This document shows positions 7,577-16,324 of a stretch of DNA of 64,000 nt, piece by piece. Location: the NCBI GenBank assembly GCA_039513195.1, contig JBCCRM010000013.1, positions 62,001 to 126,000 on the forward strand, in the 5' to 3' direction. The position numbers and the translations under genes are program-made. The notes beneath the pieces are model-generated. The model ran no database searches and was not told where the DNA came from. It saw nothing but the letters and a program-made list of their open reading frames with translations. The stretch is from Thermohalobaculum sp039513195. Its GTDB lineage: Bacteria > Pseudomonadota > Alphaproteobacteria > Rhodobacterales > Rhodobacteraceae. The stretch's first letter is position 1; each line of letters begins with the position of its first letter.

Positions 7577-8281
7577 TCAGGCGGTGGCCAAGGGGGTCTT
7601 CGCAACGGTGCCGAGGCGCCTCTCAAGCGCGCGGGATGCGAGCGAGAGAGGGAAGCAGATGGCGAAGTAGATCATCGCCATCAGCGGAAAGATGATGAAG
7701 GGTTCGGTCCCATCGACCGGAGCGTTGGCCCAGCGTTTGCCGATGCTCATCAGATCGTGGAAGCCGATGATGTAGGCGAGCGAGGTACCCTTCACGATCT
7801 GCACCATGAAGCCGACCGTCGGGGCGATCGCGATGCGCATGGCCTGTGGCAGCACCACTTGGCAAAGCGCAGGCAGGAAGCGTAGGCCGAGCGCTGCCGC
7901 CCCTTCCCACTGGCCCTTCGGGATGCTCTCGAGCGCGCCGCGCCAAACATCCGCGAGATAGGCGCTCGCGTAGAGCGTCAGGGAAACCGATGCGGCGATC
8001 CACGGGTCGACATTCACGCCGAGAAAGCGTGGCGCGCCGAGCCCGGTTAGGAACAACAGCATCAAGAGCGGTGTTGATTGGAAGAACCAGATATAGCTGA
8101 TCGCCAGCCGTTTCGACCACCGGTTCGGCGCGACCCTGGAGAGCGTGATCAGCATGCCAACCAGGCCGCCTGCGATGAAGGCGATGGCCGTGAGGTACAG
8201 CGTGAACTGGGTCGCCTCCAGAAGCTGGAACAACACGATGCCGAAGGGTTTGCCCAAGGTTTCCGCGAACAAGTCCTTCAT
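7577..8281 (-). CDS. Polar-amino-acid-type ABC transporter permease
   Basis: Inner-membrane subunit of 234 residues from the HisM/GlnP family. Hydrophobic helices lie around residues 20-50, 65-85 and 190-215. The EAA-type loop reads PKGQWEGAAALGLRFLPALC, followed by QVVLPQAMRIAIAPTVGF. The start at 8281 overlaps the preceding permease stop by four bases, hence the choice over a frame that begins five codons earlier. It pairs with the permease at 8278-8955 as a heterodimer. Confidence 0.9.
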   Translation of the reverse strand: MKDLFAETLGKPFGIVLFQLLEATQFTLYLTAIAFIAGGLVGMLITLSRVAPNRWSKRLAISYIWFFQSTPLLMLLFLTGLGAPRFLGVNVDPWIAASVSLTLYASAYLADVWRGALESIPKGQWEGAAALGLRFLPALCQVVLPQAMRIAIAPTVGFMVQIVKGTSLAYIIGFHDLMSIGKRWANAPVDGTEPFIIFPLMAMIYFAICFPLSLASRALERRLGTVAKTPLATA

Positions 8282-8955
8282 GGCGCGGCATGCCACGGAA
8301 AGAGCCGTCGCTGCGCCAGGGCGAGCGTCAATTTGAACGAGAGCGAGAGGGCGATGTAGATCACGGTCAGCGTGACGAACACCTCGAAGGAGCGGAAGGT
8401 GCGGCTGTCGATAAAGACGCCGGCATGGGTGAGATCAGTCACCCCGATCTCTGAAATGACCCCCGTGGTCAAAAAGAGGAAGATGAACTGGCTCCCGAGC
8501 GCCGGGTACATTTTTGCCGTCGCCTGAGGAAACACGATCTTGAAGAAGATACGGGTCGGGGCAAGGCCGAGCGCCCGCGCCGCCTCCACCTGTCCGCTGC
8601 CGACGGAGACGAAGCCAGCGCGCAAGATCTCGGCGAAATAGGCCGAGAAGTTGAGTGTCAGAGCCAGCAGCGCATGCGCCCAGAAGGGCCACTGATAGCC
8701 GAAGAGCTGCGGCAGGCCGAAAGTGACCAGGAAGAGTTGCACGATCAGCGGCGTGTTGCGCGTGAACTCGACATAGCCCGTTGAAATCTGAGCAAGCACC
8801 GGCGTGCCGGCATAGCGGGCCCCAGCCAGCATCAGCGCGAACGCGAAGCCGAGGGCCGCCGCGGCGATGGTGAGGCCCGCACTGAAGGCGGCCCCTTCGG
8901 CGAGGAGCCAGAGATACTCCGCATTGCGGTAGATCTCGAAGAAGCGGAACTCCAT
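8278..8955 (-). CDS. Polar-amino-acid-type ABC transporter permease
   Basis: Inner-membrane subunit of 225 residues, HisQ/HisM type, with the motif SVGSGQVEAARALGLAPTRI and then FFKIVFPQATAKMYPALGSQ marking the ATPase-contact loop. The ATG at 8955 shares its A with the TGA of the preceding allantoinase gene (TGATG on the minus strand), so it is translationally coupled to it. No ATP-binding subunit of the polar-amino-acid class is encoded in the operon, which is odd because these systems normally carry one. Confidence 0.9.
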   Translation of the reverse strand: MEFRFFEIYRNAEYLWLLAEGAAFSAGLTIAAAALGFAFALMLAGARYAGTPVLAQISTGYVEFTRNTPLIVQLFLVTFGLPQLFGYQWPFWAHALLALTLNFSAYFAEILRAGFVSVGSGQVEAARALGLAPTRIFFKIVFPQATAKMYPALGSQFIFLFLTTGVISEIGVTDLTHAGVFIDSRTFRSFEVFVTLTVIYIALSLSFKLTLALAQRRLFPWHAAP

Positions 8956-9863
8956 CAGGCAGCCCCGTGCAGGCGATGCCAATGCTCGGCGATGTCGATG
9001 CGACGGGCGAACCAGACGTCCTCATGCGCCTTCGCGTGGTCGAGGAAACGGCTCAGCGCCTCGGCTCGGCCGGGCCGGCCGGCAAGGCGGCAGTGCAGCC
9101 CGACCGACATCATCTTCGGCGCGCCCGCAACCCCTTCCGCGTAGAGACAGTCGAAACTGTCGCGTAGATAGGCAAAGAACTGGTCGCCCGTGTTGAAGCC
9201 CTGCGGCATGGCAAAGCGCATGTCATTGGCGTCGAGGGTGTAGGGCACGATCAAAAAGGGCGCGGCGGGACCCTCGACCCAATAGGGCAGTTCGTCGGCA
9301 TAGCTGTCCGCCGAGTAGCGGATCCCCGGCGTATCCATGACCAGTGCCAGGGTATGCTCGGAGATGCGGCCAGTGTACCAGCCCTGCGGACGCGCACCGG
9401 TCAACTCGGTGTGGATTCGGATCGCCTCGTCGACATGCGCCTTCTCCTCCTCGCGCGAGAAGTCCTTGTAGTCGATCCATTTCAAGCCGTGACTGGCGAT
9501 CTCCCAATCGGCCTCGCGCATGGCCGCAACCTGCTCGGGTCCGCGCATCAGGGCATGTGCCACGCCAAAAACGGTGACCGGGATCGACCTCGCCGTCAAA
9601 ACGCGCCACAAGCGCCAGAAGCCGGTGCGGGCGCCGTATTCGTAGATCGACTCCATGTTCATGTTCCGCTGGCCCGGCCAGGGCACTGCGCCGACGGTCT
9701 CGGACAGGAAAGCTTCAGAGGCGAAATCGCCGTGCAGGATGTTGTTCTCCCCGCCCTCCTCATAGTTCACCACGATCTGCACGGCGATCCGGGCCCCCCC
9801 GGGCCAGCACGGGTCCGGGGGGGTGCGGCCATAGCCGCGCATATCGCGGGGATAGTCCGTCAT
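8955..9863 (-). CDS. puuE: Allantoinase of the polysaccharide-deacetylase type
   Basis: Hydrolyses (S)-allantoin to allantoate. The 302-residue protein begins with the strongly conserved PuuE signature MTDYPRDMRGYGRTPPDPCW and continues with NYEEGGENNILHGD, MNMESIYEYGARTGFWRLWR and EIASHGLKWIDYKDFSREEE. PuuE belongs to the NodB/polysaccharide deacetylase fold but is an established metal-independent allantoinase, unrelated to the amidohydrolase AllB. It overlaps the racemase gene upstream by four bases and is coupled to the permease downstream. With the racemase, both allantoin enantiomers could be used. Length is normal. Confidence 0.93.
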   Translation of the reverse strand: MTDYPRDMRGYGRTPPDPCWPGGARIAVQIVVNYEEGGENNILHGDFASEAFLSETVGAVPWPGQRNMNMESIYEYGARTGFWRLWRVLTARSIPVTVFGVAHALMRGPEQVAAMREADWEIASHGLKWIDYKDFSREEEKAHVDEAIRIHTELTGARPQGWYTGRISEHTLALVMDTPGIRYSADSYADELPYWVEGPAAPFLIVPYTLDANDMRFAMPQGFNTGDQFFAYLRDSFDCLYAEGVAGAPKMMSVGLHCRLAGRPGRAEALSRFLDHAKAHEDVWFARRIDIAEHWHRLHGAA

Positions 9864-10513
9864 CCGAGCCTGCCCAAGGTTCGGGCAAATCCACAGGCGG
9901 CCGCAACCCCATCGATCACGGGTAGGCCATGCTGTGTGCTCAGGCGGGCTGCGAGATCCGCCATGCCGGCACAGCCGAGGACGACGGCACCGATGTCATC
10001 CTCTGCCACAGCGCGGCCGATCTCTCCAGACACAGCTTGCTCCGAAGGTCCCGGGTCGGTCTCGAGCGCGAGCACCGGCACGCCGGAGGCACGGACCCTG
10101 GGACAAACCCGGTCGAGGCCAGTCGCCAGGAGGTTCTCCTCGATCACGGGGACCGAGACGGCGAGCGTGGTCACCACCGAGAACCGGGTCCCCCGCATGG
10201 CCGCAGCGTGAAATGCGCTCTGACCGATACCGAGCACCGGTCGCGGGGTCCGTGCACGGGCCGCAGCCAGCCCAGTGTCGTCGAAACAGGCGATGACAAA
10301 CACGTCGAAGCCCTCGGCGCTACCGCGGCCGATCTCCTCGAGGAGCGGGGGAATCGCCGCCTCGCCGTCCTCGCGCCCCTGGATCGCAGGAGGGCCGCCA
10401 AGCGAGGTCCGCGCCGTCACAGCGACATCCGGCGCCGCCGCGGCAGCCGCCGCGATAGCGATTTTCTCGGTCATCGAAGCGGTGCTATTCGGGTTTATGA
10501 ACAGGACACGCAT
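9860..10513 (-). CDS. Allantoin/hydantoin racemase
   Basis: Asp/Glu-racemase superfamily enzyme of 217 residues that would interconvert enantiomers of allantoin (or a 5-substituted hydantoin) by a two-cysteine mechanism. The paired catalytic cysteines are Cys76 in VIACFDDTG and Cys181 in VLGCAGM; the N-terminus MRVLFINPNSTASMTEKI is typical of this family. A GTG at 10516 and an ATG at 10513 compete; GAGGGA is better placed for the ATG, which overlaps the upstream permease stop by one base. Its position next to puuE favours allantoin as substrate, since PuuE uses only one enantiomer. Confidence 0.88.
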   Translation of the reverse strand: MRVLFINPNSTASMTEKIAIAAAAAAAPDVAVTARTSLGGPPAIQGREDGEAAIPPLLEEIGRGSAEGFDVFVIACFDDTGLAAARARTPRPVLGIGQSAFHAAAMRGTRFSVVTTLAVSVPVIEENLLATGLDRVCPRVRASGVPVLALETDPGPSEQAVSGEIGRAVAEDDIGAVVLGCAGMADLAARLSTQHGLPVIDGVAAACGFARTLGRLG

Positions 10514-11349
10514 CACCGTCCCTCTGCCCTCGCGAGGCGGCGGCGGCGCAGGACCAGGACGGTCGCCATCGCGACGCCAATGATCAGGAAAGAAAATGCC
10601 GTGGTCAGCGTGCCGAGCGCATAGAGCACCGGCGTGGTGACATTGGTGGTCATCCCATAGATCTCCAGCGGCAGGGTGTTCTTGCTGCCGGCGGTCAGCA
10701 GGGTGCGCGCGAACTCGTCATAGCTGAGCGTGAAACCGAACAATGCGACACCGATCAGGCTGGGCGCAATGATCGGCAACACTACGAAACGGACCGTCTG
10801 CCAGGCAGAGGCGCCCTGGTCGCGGGCGGCTTCCTCGTAGGCACGGTTGAACCGGCTGAACACGGCGAACATGATCAGCACGCCGAAAGGCAGCGTCCAG
10901 GTGAGCTGCGAACCAAATCCGGAAGTGGTCCAGTGCACCTCCCATTCGAGTTGGCTGAAAATCAGGCCGACGCCCAGCGAGATCAAGATTGACGGGATGA
11001 TCAGGCTGATCAGGACCAGGTTGAAGACCAGCCCCGAGCCGAGGAACGGCCGCCGAAACGCGAGTCCCGCCAGCACTGAAAAGACGACTGTGGTCACCAT
11101 GACCATCAGCCCAAGGGTGAAGGAACGCTGGAACGAGCCCCAGATATCGCCGACCGCCTGCTCCTCGAACAGGTCGACATACCAGTGGAGAGAGGTCCCG
11201 TTCATGGGGAAGGTCAGCCCGCCGCGCTCCCCCTGAAAGGACAGGATCGCGATGGTGATCGTCGGTCCGTAGAGAAACAGGATGAAGAGCGCGAAGAAAC
11301 CGGCGAGGACGTAAAACGAGACCGGTCGTCTGCCGAGGCGTCCAGCCAT
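10513..11349 (-). CDS. Spermidine/putrescine-type ABC transporter permease (PotC-like)
   Basis: Inner-membrane channel subunit of 278 residues with about six hydrophobic helices. The ATPase-contact loop reads YEEAARDQGASAWQTVRFVV. N-terminal YGPTITIAILSF and the SLHWYVDLFE segment are typical of PotC-class permeases. It begins one base after the PotB-like gene ends. In this operon the transported solute is more likely a ureide than a polyamine (inference from neighbours). Confidence 0.9.
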   Translation of the reverse strand: MAGRLGRRPVSFYVLAGFFALFILFLYGPTITIAILSFQGERGGLTFPMNGTSLHWYVDLFEEQAVGDIWGSFQRSFTLGLMVMVTTVVFSVLAGLAFRRPFLGSGLVFNLVLISLIIPSILISLGVGLIFSQLEWEVHWTTSGFGSQLTWTLPFGVLIMFAVFSRFNRAYEEAARDQGASAWQTVRFVVLPIIAPSLIGVALFGFTLSYDEFARTLLTAGSKNTLPLEIYGMTTNVTTPVLYALGTLTTAFSFLIIGVAMATVLVLRRRRLARAEGR

Positions 11350-11350
11350 C

Positions 11351-12202
11351 TTAGAGCTCGCTTCGGATATCGACGAAGCGCAACATGATCGAGATCATGA
11401 TGAGCACCGTGATGAGCAGGATCACGGCGGTCGCCGCGGCCGACGGATAGGCCAACAGCGCGACATCGTTCGAGATCAGCCGGCCGACATTGGCCGACTG
11501 GGAGCCGGACATGAACCGCACCGTAATGAAGTCACCCATCACTAGCGTCACAACGAAAATCGAGCCGATCATGATCCCCGGTTTCGAAAGCGGGATGATC
11601 ACATGGCGCAGGATCTGCCAGTCGCTCGCACCTTGGTCGCGCGCCGCGGCGATCAACGAGCGGTCGATGCGCATCATGGTGTTGAAGATCGGGACGACCA
11701 TGAACAGCGTGTAGAGATGCACAAAGGCCAGCACGACGGCGAAGTCCGAGAACAGGAGCCACTCGACCGGCTCATCGACCAAGCCGAGATCGATCAGCGC
11801 CGTGTTGGCGATGCCGTTGCGGCCGAGGAACGGTATCCACGAGATCATCCGGATGATGTTCGAGGTCCAGAACGGCACCGTGCACAGCAGGAAGAGAACG
11901 ATCTGCCAGCTTAGACTGTGCACGTGGAATGCCAGGAAATGCGCGACCGTGAAGCCGACCAACAGCGTGATTGCCCAGGTGAGCGCCGCATAGAGAAAGG
12001 TGTTTAGGAAGACCGAATAGGTGACGGGCGAGCCGAGGAGGAACGCGTAATTGTCGAACTGAAAGGCGGGATAGATTGACCATTCGGTCGCACCCCAGAA
12101 GCTCACCACCGCGATCATCGCGACGGGCAGCACTAAGAAAAAAGCAAGCACGGACACCAAGGGCGAGAGCTGCAGCCAGCTCACCAGGCTCTTCACGGAC
12201 AC
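11351..12202 (-). CDS. Spermidine/putrescine-type ABC transporter permease (PotB-like)
   Basis: Inner-membrane channel subunit of 283 residues. Hydrophobic helices are clear at residues 12-38, 68-90, 98-120, 145-170 and 255-275. The EAA-like loop is IAAARDQGASDWQILRHVII. Translation starts at a GTG (12202) preceded by GGAGA. It lies between the Tat-secreted binding protein and the PotC-like permease, all in one direction. Confidence 0.9.
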   Translation of the reverse strand: MSVKSLVSWLQLSPLVSVLAFFLVLPVAMIAVVSFWGATEWSIYPAFQFDNYAFLLGSPVTYSVFLNTFLYAALTWAITLLVGFTVAHFLAFHVHSLSWQIVLFLLCTVPFWTSNIIRMISWIPFLGRNGIANTALIDLGLVDEPVEWLLFSDFAVVLAFVHLYTLFMVVPIFNTMMRIDRSLIAAARDQGASDWQILRHVIIPLSKPGIMIGSIFVVTLVMGDFITVRFMSGSQSANVGRLISNDVALLAYPSAAATAVILLITVLIMISIMLRFVDIRSEL

Positions 12203-12293
12203 CGTCTCCGTCAGTTCGGATGGGACCTGCGCGCGCGCACCCGCGCGCCCGCAAGGACGCCGCCGGATGGCAGCGCCCGGCAGCGATGCCGGC

Positions 12294-13568
12294 TCAGGCG
12301 GCGATGAACTCGTTCCACTTGCGGACCATGTATTGGTTCTCGTCCATCACGGCGTTCCAGCAGGCGACCGCACCCATGCGCTCGAAGAACGAACCGCCGT
12401 CCCGGACGGCGCCGGCCTTCTCCATAACGTCGCCGAAGGGGTTTGTGATGTCGCCTTGGGCGGGCTTGCCCTCGAACCAGAAACCCCACTCGTCCTCGGT
12501 CATGAAGTTCTTCGACGTCTCGGGCACCGCCGAGTAGTAGCCCTGACGCATCAGGAAGCCGCCGACCCAGCCGTCGAGATACCAGTTGATGTATTCGTAA
12601 GCCGCATCGAGCTCGATGCCCGACAGCGATTTGGAAAGACCGATGCCGCCACCCCAACTGCGATAGCCTTCCTGCAGCGGTTGGTAGATGCAGGGAATGC
12701 CCTTCGAGCGCACGGCGGTAATTGCGGGAGACCACATGGACTGGATGACGACCTCGCCTGACGCCATCAGGTTCACGCTCTCATCAAAGGACTTCCAGAA
12801 CGCGCGGAACTGACCGGTCTGCTTCGCCTCGGTCAGGATCGCCATGGTTTTGTCGATCTCCTCACGGGTCATATTGCCCTTGTCGCCATAGGAGATCTCG
12901 CCCATCGACTCGCAGACCATCGCAGCGTCCATGATCCCAATCGAGGAGATGTCGAGGATGGAGGCCTTGCCCTTAAACTCCGGGTTCAAGAGCTCGCTCC
13001 AGTTCTTGATGTCCCGGCCGATCAGGTCGGGACGGATGCCCAGCGTATCGGCATTGTAGATCGTCGGGATCAACGTCATCCAGCCGGACTCGTTGTCGAC
13101 GAACTCGGTCCCGCCCGGCCCTTCTACGAAACCGACGGAATGCGGCGCCGTTCCTTGCGCGATCACGCTTTCAGGAGTCAGCTTACCATTGCGGAAGATG
13201 CCGACGATCTTGTCGTAGTTCTTGATCTTGCCGGTGTCCATTGCCTGCAAATTGCCGGTCGGCCAGACTTTCTTGCAGATCCAGTACTCAATATCGGCAA
13301 TGTCGAAGCTGTTCGGTTGGGTGGCGGCGCGCTGAGTTACGCTGTCGCTGTCGAGAGCCGTCATCTCGAGCGTGAAGCCCAGATCCTCCTTCACCTTTGC
13401 CGCGACCTCGTTGAGGTTCGATACGCCAGTACCGAACTGGCGTAGCGTGACGTCCTTAATGTTCTGCGCCCAAATCGTCGGAGCGCCGAGCGTGCTGGCG
13501 GCGGTGGTCGCGGCGGCTCCGGCCAGCAGCTGACGCCGGCTCGGTCCCTTCTTCACCGTATCGGTCAT
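12294..13568 (-). CDS. Spermidine/putrescine-type ABC transporter substrate-binding protein, Tat signal
   Basis: Periplasmic PotD-class binding protein of 424 residues. The leader contains a twin-arginine motif (SRRQLLAGAAATTAASTLGA), so export is probably through Tat in folded form. The body has the extracellular solute-binding family-1 pattern (SGWMTLIPTIYNADTLGIRP, then DLIGRDIKNWSELLNPEFKG). The start has a strong GGAGGAAAG site. It sits between the ATPase gene and the two permease genes. The ligand is unknown; allantoin or a related ureide is suggested by the operon. Confidence 0.9.
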   Translation of the reverse strand: MTDTVKKGPSRRQLLAGAAATTAASTLGAPTIWAQNIKDVTLRQFGTGVSNLNEVAAKVKEDLGFTLEMTALDSDSVTQRAATQPNSFDIADIEYWICKKVWPTGNLQAMDTGKIKNYDKIVGIFRNGKLTPESVIAQGTAPHSVGFVEGPGGTEFVDNESGWMTLIPTIYNADTLGIRPDLIGRDIKNWSELLNPEFKGKASILDISSIGIMDAAMVCESMGEISYGDKGNMTREEIDKTMAILTEAKQTGQFRAFWKSFDESVNLMASGEVVIQSMWSPAITAVRSKGIPCIYQPLQEGYRSWGGGIGLSKSLSGIELDAAYEYINWYLDGWVGGFLMRQGYYSAVPETSKNFMTEDEWGFWFEGKPAQGDITNPFGDVMEKAGAVRDGGSFFERMGAVACWNAVMDENQYMVRKWNEFIAA

Positions 13569-13594
13569 ATTTCTTTCCTCCGTGTGGTGGTTGG

Positions 13595-14596
13595 TCAGGC
13601 TGCTGACGAAGCCAGGGTATGGATGTCGGCGTCCGCCCAGGCGATGCCGACGGACTCGCCGAGGCTGAGCGGGTTATCGAAGAAGGCGGTGTCGCTGATG
13701 GTGGCGGTGAGCCCGGTCTCGGCAGGACCACGCAGCCCAACATCGACGCTGGCACCCTTAAACTCGACATCGACGACCGTGGCGTCCATGCGGCCCTGTC
13801 CCGGCGTCGTCAACGCGACCCGGTCGGCGCGGATCGCGGCATTGCGACCTCCGATCTCGACGACGTTATGCCCACCAATGAACCGCGCGACGAACTCGGT
13901 CAGGGGCGCATTGAACACCTCCCGCGGGGGGGCGGCTTGTTCGATCCGGCCGGCATTCATCACCACGATCTCGTCGGCGAGCGCCATGGCCTCGTCTTGA
14001 CCATGGGTGACGTGGATGAACGTGATGCCCAGCTCTGACTGAAGCCGGCGCAGTTCTGCTCGCATCCGGACTCGGAGAAACGGATCGAGGGCCGAGAGCG
14101 GCTCATCGAGGAGAAGGACGCGCGGCCGGGTGATCAACGCACGGGCCAGGGCGACGCGTTGCTGCTGCCCGCCGGAGAGCTGTTCGGGCAAACGCTCTGC
14201 AAAGGAAGCCATGTCGACCAGATCGAGCAGTTTGCGGGCCTCGCCATGGCGCTGCTCGCGCTCGATCCCCTTCATCCGGAGGCTGAAGGCCACGTTATCG
14301 ATGACGTTCAAATGCGGGAACAGCGCATAGTTCTGGAACATCATCGCCGTGCCGCGCTTTGCCGGCGCAAGCTGCGTGATGCGGCTGCCATCAAGGACGA
14401 TGTCGCCGCTGGAGACGGTTTCGTGTCCGGCAATCATGCGCAGTGTGGTGGTCTTGCCGCAGCCAGAAGGGCCCAACAGACAGACATAGGAGCCATCTAC
14501 GACCAGATGGTCGATCCCCGCGACGGCGGTGGTCGCCCCGTAGTGCTTTTGAACTGCGACAAGCTCCAAGTCTCGCCCGGTGCGATGCGCCGCCAT
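13595..14596 (-). CDS. Spermidine/putrescine-type ABC transporter ATP-binding protein (PotA-like)
   Basis: Cytoplasmic ATPase of 333 residues. Walker A is GPSGCGKTTT, signature LSGGQQQRVALARAL, Walker B VLLLDEPLSALD, H-loop HVTHGQDEA. A C-terminal TOBE-type regulatory domain follows from about residue 235. The start at 14596 is chosen because GGGGAG lies seven bases upstream and the preceding in-frame codons look non-coding. It is the first gene of the operon, transcribed away from the GntR regulator. It may also serve the polar-amino-acid-type importer in the same operon, which has no ATPase of its own (speculative). Confidence 0.92.
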   Translation of the reverse strand: MAAHRTGRDLELVAVQKHYGATTAVAGIDHLVVDGSYVCLLGPSGCGKTTTLRMIAGHETVSSGDIVLDGSRITQLAPAKRGTAMMFQNYALFPHLNVIDNVAFSLRMKGIEREQRHGEARKLLDLVDMASFAERLPEQLSGGQQQRVALARALITRPRVLLLDEPLSALDPFLRVRMRAELRRLQSELGITFIHVTHGQDEAMALADEIVVMNAGRIEQAAPPREVFNAPLTEFVARFIGGHNVVEIGGRNAAIRADRVALTTPGQGRMDATVVDVEFKGASVDVGLRGPAETGLTATISDTAFFDNPLSLGESVGIAWADADIHTLASSAA

Positions 14597-14807
14597 ACCC
14601 AACTCCCCGTCTGGTAGATCAGGGTGATGACAGCTTTTTAGGCGGTACAATCAAAATCTGATCTAGTTTTGGCTTTTCAGTCTTAATTGCCTTTCAGTTG
14701 TGCATATGCTCAGGGCATGGGCTAAGAATTGCCAACAATCTTTGATCTGATCGCACGCGGGACAAAGGTTGCTTGACGACAATCCGAATCGACAGGACAG
14801 ACATGTG
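14597..14807. promoter_or_regulatory. Divergent control region of the ureide operon and GntR gene
   Basis: A 211-base gap, more AT-rich than its surroundings, between two divergent starts. It contains a direct repeat of TTTCAGT (14675-14681 and 14692-14698, a 17-base step, each preceded by a GC-C/T run) and two ATCTGATC copies (near 14656 and 14743). These are candidate sites for the adjacent GntR protein; no unambiguous -35/-10 pair stands out. Confidence 0.4.
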
Positions 14808-15521
14808 ATGGCTCGTCCTAACCTCAGCACCGCATCAAGGCGCCTAGAAGCCGGGGCATCGGCCGAGAGTGTAGCGGACACGCTGCGCCGCGCCGTGCTC
14901 GCCCATAGGGTGGCGCCGGGCGTTAAGCTTTCGGAGGAGGAAGTCGGCAACGCGCTCGGCGTGGGCCGCACCATCGTGCGGGAGGCGCTGCGCACGCTCG
15001 CGCATGAGCACCTTGTTGAGATCCACCGCAACCGCGGCGCCTTCGTGGTGCGCCCAGACAAACGCGAGGCCATCGAGATCTTCGAAGCGCGGTCGCTCTT
15101 GGAACCGCGAACCGCCCGCTCCGCCGCCGAGCGGGCCGTTTATGCCGATGTCAGCGATCTGCGACGCCACTTGACTGAGGAGAGCGAGGCAATGGCCGTG
15201 GGCGACAGCGGGCGCGCGGTCTACCTCTCCGGTCAGTTCCATGTACAGGTCGCCCGGATCGCCAACCAAATCACGATCGCGCGGTTCATTGAAAGCCTGG
15301 TGCTCCGGTCCTCGCTGATCGTGGCACTCTATTGGCGGCGCCCTTCGGCCATGTGCGAGTGCCACGCCCACGAAGCTCTGGTGGATGCAATGGCCGCGGG
15401 CGACGGTGCCCGTGCTGAGGAAATCATGCGCGGACACCTGGTCGATCTTCTCTCAGGCCTCGATTTGGCCGAACGTCCGCGAAGCGATGTCAGCCTTGCG
15501 GCTGCTTTGAAGGGGCTCTGA
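14808..15521 (+). CDS. GntR-family transcriptional regulator, FCD subfamily
   Basis: DNA-binding regulator of 237 residues. The winged helix-turn-helix (about residues 22-85) includes LSEEEVGNALGVGRTIVREA and HRNRGAFVV. The C-terminal FCD domain (about 95-220) carries histidines typical of its metal and ligand site (QFHVQVARIAN, CHAHEALVDAM, IMRGHL). The longest frame starts at a TTG at 14769; the ATG at 14808, with AGGACAG upstream, is preferred. It is divergent from the nine-gene ureide operon and convergent with allE-allA, so it is the likely pathway regulator. Allantoin, allantoate or glyoxylate are candidate effectors (inference). Confidence 0.9.
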   Translation: MARPNLSTASRRLEAGASAESVADTLRRAVLAHRVAPGVKLSEEEVGNALGVGRTIVREALRTLAHEHLVEIHRNRGAFVVRPDKREAIEIFEARSLLEPRTARSAAERAVYADVSDLRRHLTEESEAMAVGDSGRAVYLSGQFHVQVARIANQITIARFIESLVLRSSLIVALYWRRPSAMCECHAHEALVDAMAAGDGARAEEIMRGHLVDLLSGLDLAERPRSDVSLAAALKGL

Positions 15522-15829
15522 TCGCGTTTGCGGTACCATTGCCGGGGCCGCTGGAAGAGGTCAATTTTGGGGGAGCTACAATCCGCCACCCGCGAAAGCA
15601 CATGGCCGGGACCGCCGATGTCGACATCGCGCAGCCTGTTCTGACCAGCATCTGACGGGTAGAAAACCTGTCGCCTGTGTTCCCCAACACCCCGATCGTG
15701 CCGCGCGGCGATGCCCGGGCGCCCCGCTTGCAGCCTGCCTTCCAGACCGTAAAGATCTGCCGGCGGCGCTCCTGCCGTTGTCGCTCGATCGCATCGTCGC
15801 CGTCGCGACGCTTGAGCATGGCTAAGGCT
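15522..15829. other. Gap between convergent genes, nothing recognised
   Basis: About 308 bases between the ends of the GntR gene and allA. Open frames exist on both strands because of high GC, but none resembles a known protein, and I see no clear terminator hairpin with a T-run. Confidence 0.5.
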
Positions 15830-16324
15830 TCAATCGCTGGCGACGATCTCCCAAGGCTCCTCGAAGAAATGCTCCTCTAGGTTTTCGGAGGGGCCGACGC
15901 GATCGACGATGAGGAAGTCCTGAATCGTACCGAGCGGCGTTAGCACGCCATGCCAAGTCCCGGCGCGGTAGTTCACACCCTGCCGTCCATTGGTGAGGAA
16001 CACGGTCGGCCGCGCAGGCCGCCCATCCTGATCGGCCGAGACGATGACCAGGAACGGCTGGTTCGACAGGGGCATGAACGCCTGACTGCCCATCGGATGG
16101 CGCTCAACCATCTCGAGGCCAAGCGGCAGTTGCCGGGGCAGCGCCCTGGCGAGACTTATGGCAACCTGGCCGTCATGAGCCGACGGGAAGGCCTGCGCAT
16201 GCCAACGGTCCGCCATGCCGCCGTTAAAGACGAAATCACACGGGCCGATGATCTCCAGAACGTCGCCGAAGGGCGCAAAGCGCTCGGCCTGGAGCTCTAT
16301 CGGGGTAATCTGGCGCCCGTTCAT
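15830..16324 (-). CDS. allA: Ureidoglycolate lyase
   Basis: Splits (S)-ureidoglycolate into glyoxylate and urea, the last step of the allantoate route. The 164-residue length is normal for AllA. Diagnostic stretches are ITPIELQAERFAPFGDVLE near the N-terminus, ERHPMGSQAFMPLSNQPFLV in the middle and YRAGTWHGVLTPLGTIQDFL followed by IVDRVG near the end. The start at 16324 overlaps the allE stop by four bases, which rules out the longer frame to 16414. It is transcribed with allE. Confidence 0.93.
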   Translation of the reverse strand: MNGRQITPIELQAERFAPFGDVLEIIGPCDFVFNGGMADRWHAQAFPSAHDGQVAISLARALPRQLPLGLEMVERHPMGSQAFMPLSNQPFLVIVSADQDGRPARPTVFLTNGRQGVNYRAGTWHGVLTPLGTIQDFLIVDRVGPSENLEEHFFEEPWEIVASD

